Assembly (NCBI RefSeq): GCF_963678635.1
Contig: NC_087069.1
Coordinates: forward strand, 19,130,660 to 19,194,659
Length of the DNA stretch: 64,000 nt
Direction of reading: 5' to 3'
Source: Symsagittifera roscoffensis
Taxonomy: Eukaryota; Xenacoelomorpha; Acoela; Convolutidae
The translations under genes and the position numbers were made by a program. A model generated the notes under the pieces. That model saw only the letters and a program-made list of their open reading frames with translations. It searched no databases and was not told where the DNA came from. Below, piece after piece: positions 21,755-35,519 of this stretch. Within the stretch, counting starts at the first letter, position 1, and the number at the start of each line of letters is the position of its first letter.

Positions 21755-24700
21755 TCTACAATATTTACCACTCTCTTGTTTAACTAAGAAAATTTTCAAC
21801 TACCGTGCTGTGGGACAAGTAGCCCCATTTTCCCGCATTTTCCTAAAGATCTGTGATTTACCGTTATTATACGACCATCAAATTGGAATGATTAGTCTTC
21901 GGTGTCAATATACGCTAAAATTCAGAGAGGAGCGCGCAAAAAAACTCATGTTTTTGGGTAAACAATGTTCAAATGACCATGCTTAGCCGATTTTTTTTTC
22001 TAAAAAATTGGTCTTCTTTTTTTGTTAATTAATAAATTATTTGACACGAAAGACAAAATACGAATTCATTTGATGAAAATTACTCAATTTATTCAAAATT
22101 TGAAAACTCCTGTTTCCTGGTTTTCAAAAACAATTGATTTTTTGGCCATTACTAATCGAGACATAGAAGGAGTACTCACTTGTCCATTTTAAATTTTTGC
22201 TCCGCGCAATTGATATTTTGCCCATTAAACTGATAAACTGCTAAGAAAGTTAAATTGAAACCAACTACAGCGAGTATACGCTTAATAATAATACAAAAAG
22301 ATTTCATAATTTTGTTGATTGTTACTATTGTTCAGATTTAAAAACTGACAAAAATAAGTTCTGATTTTTGAAAACCGCTGTTCAAGTTTGTCACTCGATT
22401 AATGGATCTTAATCTTTGAAAACATTTTTTCATTTTTTTTTGTGCTTGACTTTAATGGTTGTTTCGAAAACAGAAATTAGTTTCTCTTACACTGTATTTT
22501 GTTAATATTGTCCAAAGGATGGCCAAAAATGCTATTCACTTTTTCAAAATACTAAATACAAAGGCCCATGTGTACTCAAAATTTTGGTTCAACGAGGTAC
22601 TCTAGATCTTGCTTGAAACATTGCATGATCTCTCACTAAAAAGAGTTTTTGGTTTAGAGCTTTGGTTTGTTTAACAAACTATATAATTAACTTTTACACC
22701 GTAATTATGCCAAAAAGTGATGATTATGTTGAAATTTTTAAAAATGAACTGGATAAAAACTGAAATCTAATGCAATTTTTTGCTCCTCAAGAATGTATTT
22801 TGCACACACAAAAACAACTTTTGAATGCAGAAGAGTCTGACAAAACAAATCTAGTTATTTTAAGAGTTGAAATGAAGACAAAAAACATAATTTTTTTTCC
22901 TCTTCAAAAAATGTTAAAGATTTGGCGTTTTTGGCTTTTTCTCGACAAAAACTAAGCAGGCCAATTCCATAAAACTGTATGTTTACCATTTTCCAATCAA
23001 TTTTTCTACTTTTCATGAAAATACGTCAACGTTTTGCCGAAGCAAACATAAAAAAACTGTCAGCTTTTCAGAAAACGAAACATTTACTTTCGAAACAAAA
23101 ATTGAAAGAGTAAAAGTCAAAGTTGGCTGACTTGTATTGTTGCATAAAGCATGTTTAGTAGAAATTTGAAGCTGCAATTTGACGGCTAGAATAACTAGTT
23201 TTCCAACTTGATGATCCAACTTGATTATAAAAAAAATATATTTTTTGTTCTCAAATTAGATGAAGTATTCAGATCGTTGAGATGAGATGTAAAGATCATA
23301 GATACATCATCATTATTTGAATTGACGTTTTGAGATTACATTTTGTAGCGTATCAAAGTTTCCAATATTTTCCCACGTGGAATTAAATTTTTTAAGGGCC
23401 ATGCTGAGACAAAAACTTTACAAAAAAAATTATAACTTGAAGTACAAAAGTTCAAGTCCATTCCAATGTATACGAGAGGCCGACTCTTGCCTTTGATTTT
23501 TGTCCGGCTTCAATCCATCAAATATATTCTTTTAATCTGGGTTATATCAAGTCTAATTTTAAAAGTTATAATTTTCATACCTCGTGAATGTAGTATTCAG
23601 AACTTTGATTCTCCCATCTGGGTTTCAATCAATTTCTGCCGACTGGAATTACCATTTTTACTGAAAAGACCCCGTGATCCCAGTTTTTCCCTTTAAATTC
23701 ATATGCACTAGCCTGAAAAGGTTCAAATACATGTTGTAAAAAGAAGGACAGAGAAAGTAAGTTGTGGTAGTTGGAGGCCGAAATTTTGTGCTTCAATTTT
23801 TGAAGAAATTGATACATTGTGTGTGGTCGATGTTAATTTTTTCACTTAAATTTTAATTTTCAACAACACACATTGATGGATTTTTTTTTGCAATATTTGA
23901 AACGTATTGCTATCTTGAGCTCAAAAATCCAGAGGTTTTCGAGGGCGGTAGAATAGCTTTTCAATATTTTGTTTGATTGAACATATGATTGAATTTCAAA
24001 AAATTATGCAGGTATTCGGTTATGATTAGGTGCTAATTGCCAGCTGAGAGCGCTGATCATTTGCTTATTCACTTTCAGCGATGATTCATTGATGTTTCAG
24101 ACTTCTTCATGGATGAAATGACGCCAATCGGAGCTTGAATTTTTAAAAGTAGACTGAGGTTTTTTCTTGAAACAGCAATAGTTACGGAGGGGATGTGAGA
24201 GTGAAGCAGATATTATTCAAAAACTAATTTAAGTGTTTTTTCCTCATTAGTTTTTATGCGACATCTGCTCAACTTGGCTGAAACAAGTTTTTTATTATGG
24301 ACAATTTTCGAATTTTTATCGATTTCTTAGAAACTTCGTTGGTTCCTGCCTGACAATGCATGATGCGGGAGGAACAATCCTCCACTGTATTGTAAGAATT
24401 TTTACAATATAAGACAAATCTAAATACGGAATCGATTCTGTTTTTTTTGGAAACGTCATTAAGTGAATTTCCCTCACCAAATAGAATCGTCGAAAAACTG
24501 GAAGTCAACAAAAATTTACACTCTACGTGAAACTCCCGACAAAAACTATCCAAACCATGGTCTATTGACTCGGCTTATATCAGTTCTTACGCCCTTCCTC
24601 AATCTCGCATGAACATCATTCTATTGTGATTTTTTCAGTTTTTGCAACTTTAGTTATTATGTTGACATAATTGTGGAAATCTTTGTTCAGAGTAATTATG

Positions 24701-25240
24701 TTTGCAGGTTTTTGCAACGTTTATTCTGTCAAAGTTTTGCAGCTCAAGAAATCCTTACAAGAAAAAAATCAAGAGTCATTGCAAAAAAGTTCGAAAACTA
24801 TATTAAGTTGCCTCTGGAAAAAACACTCGATCTTAAAACTGTTATTTTCTTTTACGTTAAAAGTTGGAAGAAGAAAAAAGCTAGTCGCACTTCGTCATTT
24901 TATTCGTGATTTAGCTTTCGCAATGGCGCAGTTTTTCAAAGAAATCCAGTCCTTCTATACGACAAAAGATAACTAATTTTCAACCACAACTGTGGCTTTT
25001 TTTTTCTATTTTACCTCTTAGCCTAAGATTTTGCGGGCAATATGATGCTGAAAAGCTATAATTGGAAAATACTGTTTCCCATTTTGTATTTTATCTTTCT
25101 GAGGTTGTCGGTATGTTCGAGAAATGAAGAACTCTCTTTGTTTCTGACTTGCCACAAAAACTAAGAATACAAAGAAACATGCGAAACAAAAACAACTTTT
25201 TAATTTTCAGTTTTTCCATTAATTCCTAAAACTATTTGGT
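21755..25240. other. AT-rich gene-free stretch right of the Maverick
   Basis: Short frames (up to 101 codons at 24671-24976) have no domains and are rich in F, K, L and S, as expected from T/A-rich DNA. No repeat boundary or RNA gene was recognised. Confidence 0.5.
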
Positions 25241-25249
25241 TCGCCGATG

Positions 25250-26650
25250 TCGGTTTTCCATACGAACTAGGATTGCAATTTATTTCCATTTATTTCATTG
25301 ATCTAAGTTGCTCGGTTTTTAGTGTTTTGAGGCCGCGGACTGTACCACAAAAACCAAAACTTATCTAAGCAAGCGATTCACGTGACCTAGCTTTGGACTT
25401 CTCAGGTTTTTCCATTGAGCTATTCACTTTCTGAAGTTGGTTTTCCAATAATTACTTGAAAAGTTTCATCTCTTCGTCACATGAATTTTTTTTATGAACA
25501 TTTTTATGTTTGAAAAAATTGTTTTACTTCTTTCAAAAAACTTTTCTAAGCAAACTATTCAAAGGACAAGAATTTTGAATTCAGTAAGTTTATGGCAGTT
25601 CTATTCGGTTCATTTTTCTACGCACGCTGTTTGTGAAGCAAATGTTTTTTTTTAATTCAGCAAATCGGTTCGCTACTAATTTAGAGTTTTGCTAAGCACG
25701 CTGACCCACGCCATTTAGTTGCTTTCTTCTCTTGCTGAGATGAACTTATATTCTTTTCGGAGGTCGATCTAACCGATCAAATGTACTTCAGATGTTTCAA
25801 AATTTTATCACTTGAGCAGCTTGCTGAATAACACGAAATATTTCAAAATTTTGTTGCTTGTGTAGCTTTCTTAGAAAATGAATTTTGCGAACTGAGTGAG
25901 CAAACTTGAAAATGTCCAACTTTTAACCGCTTGAAAGGTTGGTTCAGGAAAACTCAAAGATGTTGCGAACCGAAAAAACGAACAGAATGGCACTTAGGTT
26001 TGCGAAAACTAAAAAAAATTTCTGAGTAATTTTTGAAAGCAACAAAATATTGAAAAATTTCAATTAATTTGATCAAAATAATTTGTTCGCAATAAGTTTG
26101 GTTTTTTCTATAAAAACTGTTCGAGCGACAAAAAATAGGAATGATTGCAGTTAGCTCATAGAGGTAGTTGGTTCGCGAGAGTTTTTTCGTCTGAGTAAGT
26201 TATTTCAACCAGCAAAACTCTAAAACTTGCGACAGTTTTTGTGTTTCCATGCACGCTCTTTAACGATCCAGCTTTGAAATAATTCAATCAATTCATAGAG
26301 CAATTCAGTTTGAGAAAGTTATTTTTTCTTTGCAAGCTGTGCAATTGTTTTCTTTGGGATATTTTGCAAAAAAAATCCATGAAGCGAATCGGATCGCAAA
26401 AAGCTAAAAAGTTTTCCAGGTCAGCTATTGGTCTACTTCAATTCAATTTATTCAGAGAAACGGTTCGCGGCAATTTTGAGCATTTTAGCACGCTTTTCTA
26501 GATCAAATTTGAAAACATTTAACTATTTGATAAAACGATTCAGCTTGCAAAATTTAATTTTTTTAAACAACTTTGACAAGCAGTTTAATTAATAAATTTG
26601 TTATTGCTCGAAGCGAATCGGATCACAAAAGTTTTTAAAAATTTTTCTAA
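25250..26650. repeat. Degenerate interspersed repeat related to the 201-bp unit
   Basis: Words such as CTAAGCAAGCGATTCA (25365), CTAAGCAAACTATTCAAA (25548), GAGCAGCTTGCTGAATA (25812) and GCGAATCGGATC(A/G)CAAAA (26385 and 26620) recur irregularly. They look like decayed copies of the unit that is well preserved at 26651-27052. Confidence 0.5.
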
Positions 26651-27052
26651 GCCTGATATTTAGGTGATGACATTTAAATATGTTCCAATAAAAACCATGG
26701 AGCGAATAATTACGTTATAAGCAAGCCATTCAAGCGATTGAGCCTTTGAAAACTCCAGGTGTTTTTGGAGCAAATGGGACTGCGAAAAAAAACTTTTTCT
26801 AAGCAAGCTATTTTAGAGACGAAACTTTGAAAAATTTCAGTTTATTTCTAAGCCTGATATTTAGGCGATGACATCTAAAGGTGTTCCAGTAAAAACATGG
26901 AGCGAATAAGTACGCTATAAGCAAGCCATTCAAGCGATTGAGCCTTTGAAAACTCCAGATGTTTTTTGGAGCAAATGGGACTGCGAAAAAAAAAACTTTT
27001 TCTAAGCAAGCTATGTTAGCGATGAGACTTTGAAAAATTTCAATTTGTTTCA
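26651..27052. repeat. Tandem duplication of a 201-bp unit
   Basis: Two units begin GCCTGATATTTAGG at 26651 and 26852. They share GAGCGAATAA, TAAGCAAGCCATTCAAGCG, ATTGAGCCTTTGAAAACTC, GGAGCAAATGGGACTGCG and CTTTTTCTAAGCAAGCTAT. The units differ at scattered bases. The 88-codon minus-strand frame here only reflects the repeat. Confidence 0.9.
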
Positions 27053-27059
27053 TTAAGCG

Positions 27060-28440
27060 GATAGGTTTGTACATTCAGTTTTCCTGAGAACAGTAATCAA
27101 TTGTTGAAAATTTGAATTAATTCAACAGTTTGTAGAGAGCGTATCACTTTGAATTTTTTTCTTAAGCATGCTTTTCAAGTTGTTCTCTTTTGAAGCTTTT
27201 TAAAACATTTCATGGTGCAAATCTGTTCTTATAACATTACTTTCATGGTGAGAGGCTTTTTGTATCCCCTTCAAATCTCAGAATTTTTTTTTCATAAATT
27301 GAATCTAAAAGCTGAAAAGCTGTACGAGAATGACTTAATTTGAACTAACTGACTTTCTTTTGTTATACTCATCAAGTTTTTGCTCTAGCTAAAATACGAG
27401 AAGGTTTTGACAAAAATAGCCGATTATGTTGAAGTTCATTGAAACAACGGAAACTTTCTAACATGAGAAGTTTTAAAAAGGTAAGAAACTTCAAAACTTT
27501 TGAAGCAAATTTTTTAATGGAAAAGAAATTTGTAATGAATTTTTTCATAGAAGAAATCTTGAACAAGATCTATCTTTACAGTCATCAGTTTGATATAAAA
27601 ATAAAATAAATTTATTGAAATTTTTGAAAAGTATGTTCAAAAAAATAAAATTTCTTTCGTTTTTCACTTTCTTTCAAAAAAGTTTCATATTGAAAACAAT
27701 CTTGATTTAAGAGGTATTTTGTTTTAAAAAGTTCATATTAAATTTTTTAATCATAAAAATCAAAAATATTGATTTTTTTTTAAAAACTGAGAAATCCGAA
27801 AAATTTTTTCACCTTTTTTTGGAAAGTTTCGCAGATCAACATAATCATGAAACTGAAAATTTTTTAGAAAAGGATCGTAAATCGAGAAAACCTTTTTTTT
27901 TATTTCAAATCTCAAAAGGAACATTCCTTTTGTATCTAAGTAACCACCAATCAATTGTTGTGACGATAACTTTTACAATGATTTTTTAATTAAATGAATT
28001 GCTTCCTATATTTTTAACCGAACAACTGATTATATTTTTTTTTCTGCCGGATGAAGTTTTTTTCGGTTATATTTACATACTTAAAGAGTCTTCTGAGATG
28101 ATAAAAACTTAACCATTTTTTAGATGTTTAAAAAATGGTGAGCATAGTTCTTTTTGTATAAATGAATTCCAACTAGAAAATGAGAATATAAAGGTGGTAA
28201 TTTTGATGCTGTCGACGTCTATTTTTTCTGAAACATAACACTTTTTCAAAAATTTAACCATTTATTCAAGTAATCACTTCAGCAAACAAAATCAGTGGCC
28301 CATCTAGACTTTTTTCTGATACGAGCATTTTTGTTGGAATGGAAAATTTGTTGTTAGAGATGAGAATTCAACTATTGGAACAGAAAACAATTTATCCCTT
28401 CTTCTAGATATTTCGTAGAGCAATGAATTTTAGCAAGATT
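27060..28440. other. AT-rich gene-free stretch
   Basis: Homopolymer-rich sequence. No supportable feature. Confidence 0.5.
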
Positions 28441-29160
28441 TTATGCGGGAATATCAGTGAAAAAAGAGATGGATGGATCTCAGGAAGGGCACCGCTCCAA
28501 ATGCCTCATGGAAAACCACACAAGCAATGACCGTCAGTCCTATGCTCCCCTTAAATGGGGAGAGGATACTATGAATCTCACTCTTTCAACCACTATTATG
28601 ACCAATATTCATATGAATAAATCAACAAACCCGCCCGATAAAAGAAGCCTTTCGACTAATATCGTGCAACGTTGGCACACTAATTAGAACATGCCCCGAG
28701 CCATGCGGGAATATCAGCTACCGGTGCCGTTTCTCCTATTGAACGATAACAATTGAATGAACAATTTTTTTCGAACGAACAATTTAACGAACAATTTATT
28801 TCGCGGAAAAAACCCTGCATTCCATTTTTATTCATCTCAAGCAAGGCTTTCCATCTTGCTCCGAGGGAACGAAAACATGGGTTCTGAGGCAAAGGAAAAG
28901 GGACAATGCACGCCTTAGTAGTAGTCGCAGTAGTAGTATTGGTAGTAGTAGTAAAGTCGCAAATGCCCTAGGCTCAGGGGGAAAAACCCCTTCATCTGTG
29001 AAAAGGCTCTAGTGGCTTGAGCAGAACCAACAGAAGCACAGTATACGCCATTTGCCCCTGTCGAATTGATTGTATCAGTTTTTAAAGTTGTTTTGATTGC
29101 GCGGAGGCGCTTGTTTAGAGCAATATTTGGAGACATTCCAAGTTTTATCAACCTAACTTC
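28440..29160. other. More GC-rich island with a GTA microsatellite
   Basis: Base composition is more balanced than the surroundings. GCGGGAATATCAG occurs twice (28445 and 28704), which may mark the ends of a small repeat. A (GTA)n tract lies at 28916-28952. The open frames (76 codons at 28457-28687 on plus, 78 at 28915-29151 on minus) have no recognisable domain. It could be an old transposon insertion. Confidence 0.35.
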
Positions 29161-30910
29161 TTGAAATTGATAAGATTAATTATCAGTATCTTTAATTAGC
29201 ATGTGGAAATATAGAAATAACTGCTTTTTTTTAAATAAATTGTCTGTCAAAACAAACAAATTGAAAATTTTTAAGAAAGTACAGACCACAATTGATTGAA
29301 CAGAAGAAAACAAAAGACCAAAAATTTTGAGAGTAGGAAAGAACTTTGTTATATCACAAGGCTGGTGTTTAATGCGCTTAATCTCAACGTTTAAGAATTC
29401 TAGCTGCAAGCGACGAAAAACTAATAAATCGATACGAGGAAAACCTTCATACAAAATTTGGTTTTGAGAGAAAAAAAACACACTAATAATCAGTAAATGA
29501 TCCTAATGTTACATCCATACATCAATCAATCTAAAAAAAATATTAGCAAAAATCAAAAAGAAATTTTTTTTTTCAAAAACAAACTGTAAATTAAAATGAC
29601 AAAACTGTTACCACAAATATAAATGCAAAAAATCTAATACAAAATACAATTAGCACGGCTGATATTTCATGCTCTTAGCCTTAAGGTCTGAGCAGTTCAT
29701 TACGTGCAGTCGAATCATTATGCTCAAAATGAAACTACTCGACGTCCCCACCAAAGAATAGCAAAAAGTTGAAGTTGCTTCATATTTTTATCACTGAATA
29801 ATTTTATTCTACCATTGTTAGACACCGAGAGCAGGTGTTATTTAAAATGGACATTCGAAAAAAATTCGTAAAAAATTCAAAAAAACCTTTTTGACAAATA
29901 TATGCTACCTTTGCTTTAGTTCCTGTTAGTGACGTTTTTCATTTCCTAAATTGGTGTATTAGTTTTTGAAAATTCAATTAAAAATATAACAAATCTTGAA
30001 GGATCCTGAAGGATCTTTGGAAACTCTTGAACAAATTTCAAAATATCTCCAAGAGATCACGAAAGTTTTGATATCACTTAGTGAGCGGCAGAGCCATCAA
30101 ACAAGTCCTGTAGCATGTATTGATGGTTTTTCACCAGTTTAAAACATAAAACATTTAAAAAATTCTTTGCTATCTTTGGTGAACCTTCAGTTTAAGACGA
30201 CTAGACTTGGGAGGCCAAAGTCTAGTTGTTCTGACTTCCGTACTCAGGGTGTGTTTTTTTTCTTTAGTCATTTTTCGACTTTTCAACTAGCCATTTTTGA
30301 CGACAAATTATTTGAAATGTATCGGTGTCTTGAGCTTAAATTTGAATAAATAATTTACCTGTCATCCTTTTTCGTAAAGTTATGGGTGTTTTAATATTGC
30401 CATTTGTTATTGCCATATTTCGCGCTAATAACGCATAGACAGAGGTTTAATCCGTCTTAGATATCGTTCCAAATTGGTTGAAGGAAGCTTTTTTCCACAA
30501 TTGGTTTCTTACAAGGAGCAAAAATTATCACTTTGTGTTTTATATGGCGTGTGGGCGCATGTTTTTTAAGTTTAAGATTTCATGTTATTTTTTTCTATTA
30601 TTAAAAATTTTCATGTTATTAACAGGCCTCACGAGGCAGTCGGAAGATTCAGCGCCTCACCCTGATACGAGCAGTCTCGTTACAATTGAAACTCAACAAA
30701 AGAAACAAGAACATAATATACAATACAACTTTCTTGGCATTGAAGATTATGAATTGTGCATTGTCGCCGTCAGTCGTGTCTCTTATTAGCGGAACGCTGA
30801 AAAAGACACCCCCATACCATCACCTGCTAGAATTACAGTGAACCAAATGCTGTACTCATCTTGCACTGTTTTGTGTTTTGCAATTATAAAATATCAGCAT
30901 AATATAACTG
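29161..30910. other. AT-rich gene-free stretch
   Basis: No supportable feature. A 103-codon plus frame at 30478-30789 lacks domain signals and probably occurs by chance. Confidence 0.45.
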
Positions 30911-30912
30911 AT

Positions 30913-31288
30913 CAGGGGCGGACTTAGGGATGAGGCGTGGTGTCGGAAGGAGGTACGCCCCCTTCCTCAAGTATCGACCCCCTGCCGATTAAAACTGTCG
31001 CCCATTTGGTACTTTTTAAGAAATCTACTTTTGCCGACCGACCCTGAAATTTTTCCTAGGACGCCTTCGGCTCCAGTATATACGAACTTTACGTGGGAGA
31101 GCGCGCCAAAAAAGTGCATTTTTTCGGTCAAAATTTTCTTAAAAAAGCCCGATTGTTTGGCCAAAACAGCATCATTCTAGTGCTTTAGGAGAGCTCGGAA
31201 AAAAATGGCCGACCTAAAAAAAGAGGAAATTTGTGGAAAATCCGCTCCCCCCCCCCCTCGAGAAAATCATAGATCCGTCCTAAAACTG
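30913..31288. mobile_element. Possible hAT-like MITE
   Basis: The left end reads CAGGGGCGGACTTAGGG. The reverse complement of the right end reads CAGTTTTAGGACGGATCTAT. CAGGGGCGGA-type ends with a shared GGA...TAGG core are common in hAT non-autonomous elements. The interior is GC-richer than its flanks and carries a C run (about 31246-31258). No 8-bp target duplication was found, so the call is tentative. Confidence 0.35.
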
Positions 31289-32107
31289 ATGCTATATATA
31301 CGATTAGTCTGACTTTTACGGGAGGTGTGAGAGTGTAAAATGTCTATATTGTAATCAATCAGTCTTTGCTAATTTGAGTTCGTTGACTTGGGTTGACTAT
31401 AATTGGTTTTGCCATTTTAAACTGGGAAAAAACTAGGCATTTTTCATAATTGTTTTCTTTTTGACTTTTAAAAATAAAAATCAAGAATAACTTTTTGACG
31501 CTCAGGAGCCAAGAAAAATCTTTCATTTGTTTTTCACAATGATGTTTTCATTAAATACTTAATGAAAAAATTTTTCAGGCAGCTCTATTGTGGATAGTAT
31601 GTTATAGATTTTAAAGAACAGCATTAACAAATACTGCCTTCGAGATTTGAAATTTAGACTTTTTCAAGTCCTGACGCATATGATTCTTTATAGACCTTTA
31701 AAACTCTCGAATTGTTGGAAACTTTTTGAAAATAACACTTGCTTGGCAAAATTGATCCAACGTGCGTAAACTGCTTCAGCCACTTTTGTTGGGCAATTCA
31801 ATTAATTATAAGTAAATACAAACTCAAAACTAACTGTTTTCATTGCTCGAAACATTAAATCATAATTTGAAGAAACTGAACTTTGTATACTGGCATTCTG
31901 AGTTCTTTCGAGTTCCCTAATTTTAGCAGAAGCCGGAAGGAAGAGTACAATTTTAATTCATTGAAACTTTAAAAGATTTTGAGAATTATTCCAAATTGAA
32001 AAAATCATAATTGTGAGCTATTTCTATAAGTCAACAAAACTTGAAGATCAAACTGGGAATCCGGAACTCGGTGAAAACCCTGAACAAAAACGGAAAATTG
32101 TGCTAAT
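31289..32107. other. AT-rich gene-free stretch
   Basis: No open frame or repeat of note. Confidence 0.5.
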
Positions 32108-33420
32108 TTCGCAACCGAGGCGGATTGGCGCGACCCTGTGTCTCAGGAGACCAGCCATTTCCAGACTTTCAAGACATAGATAGAGACGGCGCGACTTTCC
32201 TGACCAACATGGAGGCGGCGTGACCCAGAATCAGTTCCCCGCGACCAAGGCGGAGACGGCGAGACTTTCCAGACCAAAGTGAATATGCCGCGACTGAGAA
32301 TCAATTCCTCGCGACCAAGGCGGAGACGTTGCGACTTTCCGGACCACGGCGGACACGGTGCGACTTTCTGGACCAAGGTGGAGACGGCGCGACTTTCCAG
32401 ACCGAGGCGGAGATGGTGCGACCGAGAATCAATTCCTCGCGTCCAAGGCGGAGACGGCGCGACTTTCTGGATTAAGGCGGAAACGGTGCGACTTTCTGGA
32501 CCGAGGCGGAGATGGCGCGACCAAGAATCATTTCCTCGCGACCAAGGAGGAGACGGCGCGACTTTCCGGACCGAGGCGGAGACGGCGCGACTTCCTGGAC
32601 CAAGGCTGAAACGGTTTAGTTTTTTAGACCAAGGCGGATAGGGCGCAATTTTCCAGATCATAGCCGGAACGGCGCGACCAAGAGTCAATTCCTCGCGACC
32701 AAGACCGAGACGACACGACCTTCCAGACCAAGGCGGAAACGACCCGATTATTCAGACCAAGGCGAAGACGACGCGGCTTTTCAGACCGAGACGGAGACGG
32801 CGCGACCAAGAATCAATTCCTCGCGATCAAGGAGGAGACGGTGCGACTTTCAGACTAAGGCGGAGACGGTGCAACATTCCAGACCGGGGCGGAGATGGCG
32901 CGACCAAGAATCAATTCCTCGCGACCAAGGCGGAGACGGCGTGACTTTTCAGACCAAGGTGGAGAGGGCGCATTTTTCCAGACCATAGCGGGGACGGCGC
33001 GACCAGGAACCAATTCCACGCAACCAAGGTGGAGACGACTCGACCTTCCAGACCAAGGCGGCGACGGCGCGACTAATCAGACCAAGACGGAGACAATGCA
33101 AATCTTCAGACCGAGATGGAAACGGCGCGACTAAGATTACATTTCTCGCGACAGAGGTGGACACAGTGCGATTTTCCAGACCAAGGCAGGGACGGCGCAA
33201 CCAAGAATCAATTCCTCGCTCGACACATTCTTTCGCGACCCATATCAAGACTTTCGCGACCAAATTTTGGTATGTCCAGACTATCGCGACCCATGTCCAG
33301 ACTTTCGCGACCAAATTTTAGTAGGTTCGGACTTTCGCGTCCCACAGCGCTAGTCATGTCTAGACATTCCAGACTCAAACTCTCGGCGCGACTATGGGTC
33401 TGATCAAGATGCGGCGCGAC
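32108..33420. repeat. CpG-rich minisatellite, unit about 29-30 bp
   Basis: Units follow GCGACTTTCCAGACCAAGG then CGGAGACG, with interspersed GCGACCAAGAATCAATTCCTC blocks. The last 200 bp (33225-33370) shift to a variant unit with GACTTTCGCGACCAAATTTT. The array is far richer in G, C and CpG than its flanks. Frames of 120-181 codons occur on both strands (for example minus 32143-32688). They are repeat artefacts with Arg/Gly/Pro or Ser/Pro/Trp bias. Unit length varies, so frames shift along the array. Confidence 0.95.
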
Positions 33421-35515
33421 CCTCAAAGTGTGAACATGAGTTTGGGACCTCGACCCGGGCAGAAGCAGACACCAGTTTGACCGTAAAACGTTGTTGTCAG
33501 AGATCAAATAAGAGTTTGTAAATGTGCAACAAAATAAAGGACAAACTTCGAACTGAAAGTGTGTTTTAAAAACAGACATGTTCAAAGGATGTTTGCTGTT
33601 ATGGATGGATATCCTAGACTTAAGCAAATGAAGTCGGCAAACAAAATTGTTGATTTTTTGAACAAATTAAACTGAAAAAGGTGTTCTTCCTGATTCGGTT
33701 ATGCTGTCTGATAAAAAGCGTAACTTTCTCGTTTAACTTCTGCTTTTTACATTACTTTTTTATCTAGTTAACCATTAAAATCAAAAGCTCGGTCGGTCCA
33801 CTTTGAAGAAAGAATCTCAAGCCTGTTCAGTAAGCAAATCACAAAAAAAAAATTATCAACGGCAAGTTCTTCCTAAATCTGCGTGATTATTCACTAGCAC
33901 GAACTACTTTCAGAGACACGATGCCAACCTAGTGGAAAGTAAAATAGCTCATCACCCCTAGCACACTTGCTTTTACCACCTCAATTTACCATTCTGACTT
34001 TATCTTATCCAGATTTTTTCAAATACAGTTTGAAAGAAAACCAAAAACGTTTTTAGCTTCCTCCCAAAGAGGGCTTTGAACGGCGAACAACTCCTTGAAT
34101 GGTGTGTTGTTGTTCTTTTATGATACATGCTTTCACTTAAAGCGGTTTTCAAGACAGGTTCCGAACTTTTAGATGACTGCCCCATTACCTGATCTCTAAT
34201 AGTACGAATATGAGTAGTATTGAATCGTGTCCCGGATCATAAAGGGGGTCCTTCCTAAAGGTGGATGGGGGGGAGGGGGGGAGTTTGGTCCTCACATAAA
34301 GCAAAAACCCTAAGAAAGGGGTCCTTAATTTTTCGGAGGACGCTTATCCTAGGATTTTGTAAACCAAAGTCTTTTTTGACTCAAAAAGCAGAAGACCCCC
34401 AAATTAGGATATTGCTAAGCTTAGCTTAACAACAAGGGACACAAAACTTAATTCTTTCTAATTCCAATTTTTGGGGTCCTAATTATTGGTTCTGGTTAAT
34501 TATATGAATCATATCAATTGTTAAATTTGTTTCGGGCAAATGAGTTTTTGACCCAGTTGAAAATTGTTTGTGAAAATGGAATAGTCTCTTATGGTATTTG
34601 ATGAAAATTCGCCGGCGAGTTTGGCAGCGTAGCTTAACTGTTGGTAGCAGTAAACTATTTCCCCAATTTGTGCTATAATTTATGGTGAAAAGGCAGTTAA
34701 TTGAAATCACTCTCTAAAATTAGCGGCCGTTCTGGGCAAGTTATAGCCAATGACAAATTTGTCCAACTTTGAAATCAGAAAAATGAATTTGGAGGAAACT
34801 TGGTTTACTGAAGATATTGATAAATAACTTACACAATTTAAAAAGATTTCAAGCATACAAAAATAAATTTAAATTTCCAAAACGGGGAGGAGCAGTACGC
34901 CGTGTTTCTCGAGAGGGTGAGTTTCAATGGAGAAAGGAGGGGTGGAAAAAGGAAGAGGGGAAAATAATATCAAGAAGTGCACCTACCAAAAAAAAGTGTC
35001 TCGGGGAATTCAATTGTGTATTTACCAAAGAATACTAGACAAGTCTAAAAGTATCAGCTAGGTATATTTTATCTCCACTGGCTGACACTTTTTTGCACAA
35101 TGCAGCCAGATTGAAACTTATCAGAATTGCCCAACGTGCTGTTATATGTTGCCCGAAACCTATAACAACCGTTATATGGGCCAATTTTGTGGACTTGTTT
35201 CCTGTCATCTCATTAACTTGAAAGAAAACTATCATTGAACAATTTAGCTGCACAATGTTATGCAATTACTTTTTTAACATTTGCAGTCTTTACCTCTGTC
35301 ATGTGCACACCACCACATGTCTACAAACCGTTGATCTCGAATAAATTTTTTTCTCCCCTTCCAGAAAAATAATTGGAAATTTGAGGCATATCAGCAACTC
35401 TTCATCAGTCTCTTCTTTGTTAAAAATTTTGAGAACGGTTTCACGGTTTCGATAGCTTTTAATTGGGCCGCTAAGTAAATCAAGGAAAACAGGCTGACTT
35501 TCTTCTTTGCCCATT
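33421..35515. other. Gene-free stretch with a G-rich patch at 34244-34281
   Basis: No gene recognised. GGTGGATGGGGGGGAGGGG at about 34260 has G-quadruplex potential. Nearby GGGGTCCTTAATTTTTCGG and GGGGTCCTAATTATTGG words hint at an old repeat. Confidence 0.4.
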
Positions 35516-35519
35516 TAAT

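Noticed and set aside
32143-32688. A 181-codon minus-strand frame rich in Ser, Pro and Trp
   Set aside because: It lies wholly inside the 29-30-bp minisatellite, and frames open on the opposite strand too. It is a repeat by-product.
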